Of a stretch of 5,539 nucleotides of DNA, positions 1 through 5,539 are shown piece after piece. The stretch lies in assembly GCA_017882555.1 (NCBI GenBank), contig JADGPH010000147.1:1-5539 (forward strand), in the 5' to 3' direction. A program made the translations under genes and the position numbers. The DNA is from Thermoleophilia bacterium. GTDB lineage: Bacteria > Actinomycetota > Thermoleophilia > Miltoncostaeales > Miltoncostaeaceae. The first letter of the stretch is position 1. Each line of letters opens with the position of its first letter. The notes under the pieces were generated by a model, which was not told the origin of the DNA, did no database searches, and saw nothing but the letters and a program-made list of their open reading frames with translations.

Positions 1-310
1 CACGGCCCGTGCCCCCGCTGATCATGGCCGTTGCCGAGAACCACAGCGGGATCGTCGACGCGTACGCGGCGACCCCAAGCGGCGCCACATGCATCGGGAG
101 CTGGTAGCGATTCGCCTCTGCGAGTAGAGCAAGCAGCGCAACGACGGCAACGAGCAGGATCACAAGCGGGGCGGGCAGCGCACTCCAACCGCTGACGCTG
201 TCGATAGAGCCGAAGCTAAACCAGGGAAGGAAGAGACTCAGCACAAATACCGCGTTTGCCCCGACGGCGATGTGGATCTGCCGCTGGCGGGTGGCCGCTG
301 AAGGTTTCAC
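1..310 (-). CDS. Small multi-helix membrane protein, LPW...SGW type (3' end outside window)
   Basis: Read on the minus strand, a frame opens with GTG at 310-308 and stays open to the left edge, giving 103 codons without the C-terminus. The GTG start is supported by a GGGAG Shine-Dalgarno (316-320 on the plus strand) 5 bases upstream and by a GTGA overlap with the stop of the upstream hydrolase gene. The protein starts with a short basic stretch (KPSAATRQRQ). It then has a hydrophobic segment ending in FLPWF (about residues 13-30), a short polar loop with SVSGW (about 36-43), a second strong helix rich in L, V and A (about 45-65), and a third hydrophobic stretch running toward the edge. This order matches the N-terminal half of the protein at 1675-2187, so I infer they are paralogues. 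It is probably an inner-membrane protein. I recognise the general family from Thermoleophilia-like actinobacteria, but its function is unknown. Confidence 0.8.
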   Translation of the reverse strand, partial: MKPSAATRQRQIHIAVGANAVFVLSLFLPWFSFGSIDSVSGWSALPAPLVILLVAVVALLALLAEANRYQLPMHVAPLGVAAYASTIPLWFSATAMISGGTGR

Positions 311-1011
311 ATCGTCTCCCGGTGAATGGGCTGGTAGTGGCCAGGAATGATCAGTGCGGGATCGAGCGCGGCGATCTGGTCATAGGCCGCGATGTGCTGG
401 TCGCGGTGATCGAGAGCGGCCGGAGGGTTCCTGGCCGCAAACCACCGCGGCTCAGGCCCCATCGTGTCGCCAGCCATCACCACCCGCCCCGCATCGGTCT
501 CAACCACGACGGCAATGTGCCCCGGACTATGACCGGGGGTGTGGATCCACGAGATCCCGGGCCGAATCACGCCGTGCTCGCCCGCGAGTACGTGCACCGT
601 CGCGTCATCGAGCCACCCTCGTTGGCGGCGTCCATAGGGCGTTCCAAGCTCCTCGGCATGGACATGCAACTCGATGGGACCCAACTGGGGCACCGCCGAG
701 ATGTGATCCGGATGCAGATGCGTCATCACAACCGTGCGAACGTCATCCGGGGTCAGCCCCCGCGTCGCCAATGCCCCGACCAGCATGTCGCCCTGAGTTT
801 GATACCCGGGATCGACGATGATCGGCTCATCCCCCGTGACCAAGACCGTGTTGGGCCACGCGATCATGCCATGGACCCCATCGGGCAATGCGCGATACGC
901 CCGAAACGTACCCGGACCGCCATCGGCGTGCAGTTCGACCACATCGTCGCCGCGAAGTGCGACCACAATGCGGTGGGCCGGGATGAGTACCTCGGCCCGC
1001 CACAGACTCAC
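307..1011 (-). CDS. Metallo-beta-lactamase-fold hydrolase
   Basis: The 234-residue protein has the full set of metallo-beta-lactamase metal-binding motifs. THLHPDH (97-103) supplies H98, H100, D102 and H103. HTPGHSPGH (157-165) supplies H161. GDT (181-183) supplies the bridging D182, and PGH (223-225) supplies H225. This pattern predicts a binuclear metal (usually zinc) hydrolase of about the usual minimal length for a stand-alone domain, and no signal peptide is visible, so it is probably cytoplasmic. The substrate cannot be read from the sequence; related families include thioesterases, lactonases and RNA- or nucleotide-cleaving enzymes. The start is GTG at 1011-1009, overlapping the stop of the upstream small gene as GTGA, with a GGAAG-like ribosome binding site at 1019-1023. 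Its own stop overlaps the next gene's GTG start in the same way. Long open frames on the other strand across this region are antisense shadows. Confidence 0.95.
   Translation of the reverse strand: MSLWRAEVLIPAHRIVVALRGDDVVELHADGGPGTFRAYRALPDGVHGMIAWPNTVLVTGDEPIIVDPGYQTQGDMLVGALATRGLTPDDVRTVVMTHLHPDHISAVPQLGPIELHVHAEELGTPYGRRQRGWLDDATVHVLAGEHGVIRPGISWIHTPGHSPGHIAVVVETDAGRVVMAGDTMGPEPRWFAARNPPAALDHRDQHIAAYDQIAALDPALIIPGHYQPIHRETM
316..320 (-). promoter_or_regulatory. Shine-Dalgarno deciding the GTG start of the left-edge membrane protein
   Basis: GGGAG on the minus strand sits 5 bases before GTG at 310, inside the 3' end of the hydrolase gene. It shows that the start is the GTG overlapping the hydrolase stop and not the adjacent ATG (312-310), which is followed at once by a stop in its own frame. 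Confidence 0.8.
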
Positions 1012-1235
1012 GGCAGTGCTTCCGTGTGCCCCGTCAGCCGGTCAGCGCGCTCGGTCGTGGCCCGCTCGTAGCAGGGGGCCACGCAAAAGGGTGCCACGGG
1101 GTCTTGGTGATGCGCCAAGCCCACCATCCGCGACCGTACTTCAAGTCGCAGATTCGCCGCGACGGGCGATGCGGCCAGTACCGCCATGCCCCCGACGACC
1201 AGCAACCCGCCCACCGCCTTGCGCCCGAAGATCAT
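1008..1235 (-). CDS. Small exported or membrane-anchored hypothetical protein with two cysteines
   Basis: This 75-residue protein begins with a basic-hydrophobic N-terminus: K and R within the first 6 residues, then about 18 residues rich in G, V, L and A, ending in SPVAA at about residues 23-27. That resembles a Sec signal peptide with an AxA-like cleavage site or a single membrane anchor. The remaining roughly 48 residues are polar and charged and contain two close cysteines (FCVAPC) that could pair outside the cell or bind a metal. ATG at 1235 lies 10 bases after the stop of the GYD gene, with no convincing Shine-Dalgarno, so translation may depend on coupling. The stop overlaps the GTG of the hydrolase gene as GTGA. 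I do not recognise a family. The case for a real gene is its position: it fills the gap between two genes exactly, on the same strand, with a coupled junction. Confidence 0.68.
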   Translation of the reverse strand: MIFGRKAVGGLLVVGGMAVLAASPVAANLRLEVRSRMVGLAHHQDPVAPFCVAPCYERATTERADRLTGHTEALP

Positions 1236-1245
1236 GCCCGCACGA

Positions 1246-1530
1246 TCACTTGAGAAGCGACAGGAACTCGTCGACAGGAATCGCGGTCAAGGTCTGGAAG
1301 TGCGCCGTGCCACGTGCAGCCAACTCCACCGATACGCGCGCGATCACCTTTTCGTCATCCGCCTCAACGATGTTCACAAAATCGTAGGGGCCCAGCACGG
1401 CCCACTGCTGGATCACCTTCGCGCCCATTTGCTCAATCTCAGCGTTGACTTCCTTCAAGCGCGTCGGGTTCGCCTTCAAGGTGCCGACGCCATGCGGACT
1501 GAGCGTGCTGAGCAAGATGTACGTTGGCAC
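1246..1530 (-). CDS. GYD-domain protein
   Basis: The 94-residue product matches the small stand-alone GYD domain family (Pfam GYD), which is thought to adopt an Lrp/AsnC-like dimeric alpha-beta fold. It starts PTYILLSTLSPHG, has a central amphipathic helix (about 22-37), and carries the family hallmark as GPYDFV at residues 47-52, followed by alternating strand and helix segments to the C-terminus. Members are cytoplasmic and of unknown biochemical role. The GTG start at 1530-1528 is chosen because a perfect AAGGAGG lies 5 bases upstream and the homologous region starts exactly there. A longer frame from an ATG at 1653 adds 41 residues of unrelated, low-complexity sequence and would bury the ribosome binding site. 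This is the first gene of the minus-strand cluster and is likely driven from the divergent intergenic region. Confidence 0.92.
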   Translation of the reverse strand: MPTYILLSTLSPHGVGTLKANPTRLKEVNAEIEQMGAKVIQQWAVLGPYDFVNIVEADDEKVIARVSVELAARGTAHFQTLTAIPVDEFLSLLK

Positions 1531-1535
1531 GCAGG

Positions 1536-1542
1536 CCTCCTT
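1536..1542 (-). promoter_or_regulatory. Strong Shine-Dalgarno deciding the GTG start of the GYD gene
   Basis: On the minus strand the sequence reads AAGGAGG with a 5-base spacer before GTG at 1530. It is the best ribosome binding site in the window and fixes the start at GTG rather than at the upstream ATG at 1653. Confidence 0.9.
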
Positions 1543-1602
1543 GACCAACTGCTGGATTCGTCTGTTGTGCGAGCGTAGCAGCCCGCCATCCCTGGGTCGC
1601 AC

Positions 1603-1631
1603 ATAATCGCAGCCCTGCGCGCGTTTGTCGT
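1603..1631 (-). promoter_or_regulatory. Candidate sigma-70-like promoter for the GYD-MBL cluster
   Basis: On the minus strand, ACGACA (1626-1631) is followed after 17 bases by GATTAT (1603-1608), which is preceded by TGC as in an extended -10 element. Each hexamer matches the TTGACA/TATAAT consensus at 4 of 6 positions. A transcript from here would have a leader of roughly 65 bases before GTG at 1530. In a GC-rich genome this is suggestive only. A TACGCT at 1572-1577 (minus strand) is a weaker alternative -10. Confidence 0.38.
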
Positions 1632-1662
1632 CCGTAGGAACCCGGATCCCCACCGTCCGAGG

Positions 1663-1668
1663 TACGCT
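1663..1668 (+). promoter_or_regulatory. Candidate -10 element for a leaderless transcript
   Basis: TACGCT fits the actinobacterial TANNNT -10 pattern and lies 6 bases before ATG at 1675, so transcription would start at or next to the A of the start codon. There is no well-placed Shine-Dalgarno; the nearest purine run, GAGG at 1659-1662, is 12 bases from the ATG. No clear -35 is visible. This fits a leaderless mRNA, which is common in actinobacteria. Confidence 0.4.
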
Positions 1669-1674
1669 GGACCC

Positions 1675-2187
1675 ATGCAGGGCTCTCGATCACCGCTCGC
1701 CGTCTCGATGCTGACGATTGCCAGTGCGCTCGTCGTCTGCGTCGCGGCATTTCTGCCGTGGTACCAAACCGCGATTGGACCGATCAACGCACCCGACGCG
1801 GTGTCGGGGTGGGATGCCAGCTTGTTGGCGAGACTCGCGGTTGCGGGCGCCGCGATCTGCGCCCTGTGTGCGACTGTGGTCGCACTCGATGTCCACGAGG
1901 ACATCGCCCTCCACGGCCCGGTCCGACGCATTCTGGCCGGAACCTGCCTGGCCGCCGCGATCATCGTGTGTGCGGCGGTGCTCTTCCGGCTGGTTGAACC
2001 TCCGGATCCGGCGATCGGCGCCACGAGGGAACTCGGGCTCGCGCTGGCGACCATTGCAGCCATTCTCGGCCTGTATGGGGCCATGGCCCAGTTCAGCCGC
2101 ACATTCCCCGAACCCCGTCAGCATCCGGCGCCCCGCCGACGACGTACCCGATCCACCGACGGGCCCGGAGTGGACCTCTCACGCTAG
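1675..2187 (+). CDS. Four-helix membrane protein, LPW...SGW type
   Basis: The 170-residue protein has four predicted membrane helices at about residues 9-27, 49-70, 84-105 and 119-139. The first ends in FLPWY (26-30). The loop after it contains VSGW (43-46), and the loop between helices 3 and 4 carries VEPPDP and a TRELG motif. The C-terminal tail (about 140-170) is polar, proline-rich and very basic (PRRRRTR), and is predicted to stay in the cytoplasm. The same FLPW[FY] - short loop - VSGW - helix order occurs in the truncated minus-strand protein at 1-310, so I infer they are paralogues. I recall this architecture as common and often duplicated in Thermoleophilia, with no known function. 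The ATG start lacks a Shine-Dalgarno and may be leaderless. The next gene starts 11 bases downstream on the same strand. Confidence 0.85.
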   Translation: MQGSRSPLAVSMLTIASALVVCVAAFLPWYQTAIGPINAPDAVSGWDASLLARLAVAGAAICALCATVVALDVHEDIALHGPVRRILAGTCLAAAIIVCAAVLFRLVEPPDPAIGATRELGLALATIAAILGLYGAMAQFSRTFPEPRQHPAPRRRRTRSTDGPGVDLSR

Positions 2188-2190
2188 CGT
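2181..2190. repeat. 10-base perfect palindrome at the gene junction
   Basis: ACGCTAGCGT is its own reverse complement and contains the TAG stop of the membrane protein gene. It ends 8 bases before the ATG of the next gene. It could be an operator half, or a TAGCGT -10 (2185-2190) for the downstream gene. A 10-base palindrome can also arise by chance. Confidence 0.3.
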
Positions 2191-2198
2191 ACAACGGT

Positions 2199-2498
2199 AT
2201 GGCGCACACCGATCTGCATATCTGGGCCGCATCCAGCGGCTGGGAGGGTCCGTTTCAATACGAGGAAGTCATCGTCTTGGCCGCTGACCTCGATGCTGCC
2301 CGCCGCGCCGCAGAACTCGCGTTTGCCGGTATCGCACAGCCGATCTGCCGCGCCAAGATGGCGATCGCGGATCTCGGCCCGGTCCACGAAGGTGCGTCGA
2401 CGGCTCCCCGCCGACACGGCGAATCTTTCACCGCAGGCGGCGTCACGATCGAGCTGCGGTGTGACCCACCACCGCAGCCCCACACTTCGGCAGTGTGA
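2199..2498 (+). CDS. Hypothetical protein, 99 residues
   Basis: I do not recognise this protein. It is soluble-looking, with no signal peptide or membrane segment. It begins AHTDLHIWAASSGWEG, has an alanine- and arginine-rich helix-forming middle (about residues 28-45, DLDAARRAAELAFAGI), and ends in a short strand-like section plus a proline-rich tail. Two cysteines are present at about residues 50 and 88. Three facts support a real gene: third codon positions are GC-rich as in its neighbours, the frame starts 11 bases after a same-strand stop, and the stop sits 8 bases before a perfect palindromic terminator shared with convergent clpB. No Shine-Dalgarno precedes the ATG, so it may be translationally coupled or leaderless. 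Minus-strand frames over the same stretch (for example 2255-2530) would run into the terminator and look like shadows. Confidence 0.65.
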   Translation: MAHTDLHIWAASSGWEGPFQYEEVIVLAADLDAARRAAELAFAGIAQPICRAKMAIADLGPVHEGASTAPRRHGESFTAGGVTIELRCDPPPQPHTSAV

Positions 2499-2506
2499 AC
2501 AGCCCC

Positions 2507-2540
2507 ACTCGGGTGGGTGTGCATGCACACCCACCCGAGT
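2507..2540. terminator. Perfect 34-base palindrome, bidirectional intrinsic terminator
   Basis: The 17-base arm ACTCGGGTGGGTGTGCA is followed immediately by its exact reverse complement. It fills the gap between two convergent stops, starting 9 bases after the end of the 2199-2498 gene and ending 6 bases before the end of clpB. Folded as RNA it gives a GC-rich stem of about 15 pairs closed by a minimal loop, in either direction. There is no T-tract on either side, which matches the stem-only terminators described in actinobacteria. Confidence 0.85.
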
Positions 2541-2545
2541 CCGCG

Positions 2546-5149
<2,604 letters not shown>

Positions 5150-5153
5150 GGCG

Positions 5154-5539
5154 CTACCTCCCGGGATTCTGCGTGACCGGACGCGTCAGCGGCACCAAAG
5201 CGGTCTCGCTGCGCGTGACCAACACAACCTCCGCGCGCATCGATCGCCGCGCGTGTTCCATATCGTCGCGATGCACGCGACGTTCTGCCTCGAGTTGCTG
5301 TGTCAGGACCGCAGCCTGTTGGTGGGACGCGGCGAGTTGTCGCTCAAGTTCCAGTACGCGCTCGATTCCCGCCAAGTTCACACCGACCTCAGACAGTGCC
5401 TGAATACGGCGAAGTACCGCCAGGTCGGCGTCGGAGTACCGACGGGTCTTGCCCGCGCTGCGACTCGGCGTGATCAGGCCCCGCCGCTCGTACAGACGCA
5501 GGGTTTGGGGGTGCATCCCCGCCAGCTGCGCCACGATGC
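5154..5539 (-). CDS. hspR: Heat-shock repressor HspR, MerR family (5' end outside window)
   Basis: The visible 128 codons show a MerR-type winged helix with the HspR signature AGMHPQTLRLYERRGLI, then SAGKTRRYS in the wing. GVNLAGIERVLELE follows, leading into a coiled-coil dimerisation region of roughly 45 residues rich in Q, E and R. The tail contains ALVPL, as in other HspR proteins. The first in-frame start is GTG at 5534, but codons continue open to the edge and the known family has several more N-terminal residues before VAxLAGMHPQTLR, so the gene is probably cut by the window. In actinobacteria HspR binds HAIR inverted repeats (CTTGAG...CTCAAG type) and represses dnaK and clpB, often with DnaK as co-repressor. 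No HAIR pair is visible here; it would lie upstream of the operon. Its stop lies inside the clpB ribosome binding region, so the two genes are co-transcribed and probably coupled. Confidence 0.95.
   Translation of the reverse strand, partial: IVAQLAGMHPQTLRLYERRGLITPSRSAGKTRRYSDADLAVLRRIQALSEVGVNLAGIERVLELERQLAASHQQAAVLTQQLEAERRVHRDDMEHARRSMRAEVVLVTRSETALVPLTRPVTQNPGR
5156..5162 (-). promoter_or_regulatory. Shine-Dalgarno of clpB inside the end of hspR
   Basis: GGGAGGT on the minus strand lies 6 bases before the clpB ATG and overlaps the last codons and the first base of the TAG stop of hspR. Ribosomes finishing hspR therefore end on the clpB start site, which fixes the clpB start and links the synthesis of both proteins. 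Confidence 0.85.

Noticed and set aside
256..1071. Plus-strand open frame of 271 codons over the hydrolase gene
   Set aside because: It is antisense to a protein with complete metallo-beta-lactamase motifs. Its translation is rich in R, P and H with no recognisable domain, as expected of a GC-rich shadow.
1531..1653. N-terminal extension of the GYD protein from ATG at 1653
   Set aside because: The added 41 residues resemble no part of the family, and the extension would run through the promoter region and the perfect AAGGAGG just before GTG at 1530.
1531..1674. HAIR or CIRCE heat-shock operator in the intergenic region
   Set aside because: I searched by eye for CTTGAG...CTCAAG and TTAGCACTC-type repeats here and around the hspR-clpB junction. 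Only isolated CTTGAG or CTCAAG words occur, inside coding sequence and without a partner at the right spacing.
1476..2102. Minus-strand frame of 208 codons opposite the membrane protein
   Set aside because: It overlaps the end of the GYD gene, the intergenic region and most of the four-helix membrane protein. The plus-strand frame has clear helix periodicity and family motifs, so this one is a shadow.
2184..2534. Minus-strand frames over the 99-residue hypothetical gene
   Set aside because: They would start inside or next to the terminator palindrome, with no ribosome binding site. The plus-strand frame fits the spacing on both sides better.
2507..2540. Palindrome as a recombination site, CRISPR repeat or insertion-sequence end
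   Set aside because: It occurs once, has no direct repeats or transposase nearby, and sits exactly between convergent stops, so a terminator explains it fully.

Overview
The window looks like ordinary chromosome from a high-GC actinobacterium. The evidence is GC-rich third codon positions, an HspR-type MerR repressor directly followed by clpB, GTG starts with GTGA stop/start overlaps, and small four-helix membrane proteins carrying an LPW...SGW signature. I associate that last family from memory with Thermoleophilia (Solirubrobacterales and relatives). This placement is an inference, not a proof. There is no sign of a mobile element, CRISPR array, phage, rRNA or tRNA.

Layout from left to right. 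(1) Bases 1-1530, minus strand, hold a compact four-gene cluster read right to left: a GYD-domain protein with a strong ribosome binding site, a 75-residue protein with an export-signal-like N-terminus and two cysteines, a metallo-beta-lactamase-fold hydrolase, and the start of a small membrane protein cut off by the left edge. The last two junctions are GTGA overlaps and the first gap is 10 bases, so this is almost certainly one transcript. (2) Bases 1531-1674 are the only sizeable intergenic stretch, a divergent promoter region. (3) Bases 1675-2498, plus strand, hold a four-helix membrane protein and an unrecognised 99-residue protein 11 bases downstream. The membrane protein has the same N-terminal layout as the truncated one at the left edge. 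(4) Bases 2507-2540 form a perfect 34-base palindrome between two convergent genes, best read as a bidirectional terminator. (5) Bases 2546-5539, minus strand, hold hspR (5' end outside the window) followed after 4 bases by full-length clpB.

How the genes work together. The hspR-clpB pair is a heat-shock module. HspR of actinobacteria represses chaperone operons, and here ClpB, the DnaK-dependent disaggregase, is co-transcribed with its likely repressor. This is probably the 3' end of a longer dnaK-grpE-dnaJ-hspR-clpB operon, but the upstream genes are not visible. The GYD/small protein/MBL/membrane protein cluster has no function I can name. Tight coupling suggests its products are used together. 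I found no clearly novel system. The points most worth a second look are the coupled GYD-MBL cluster, the paralogous membrane proteins on either side of the divergent promoter region, and the perfect palindromic terminator without a T-tract.
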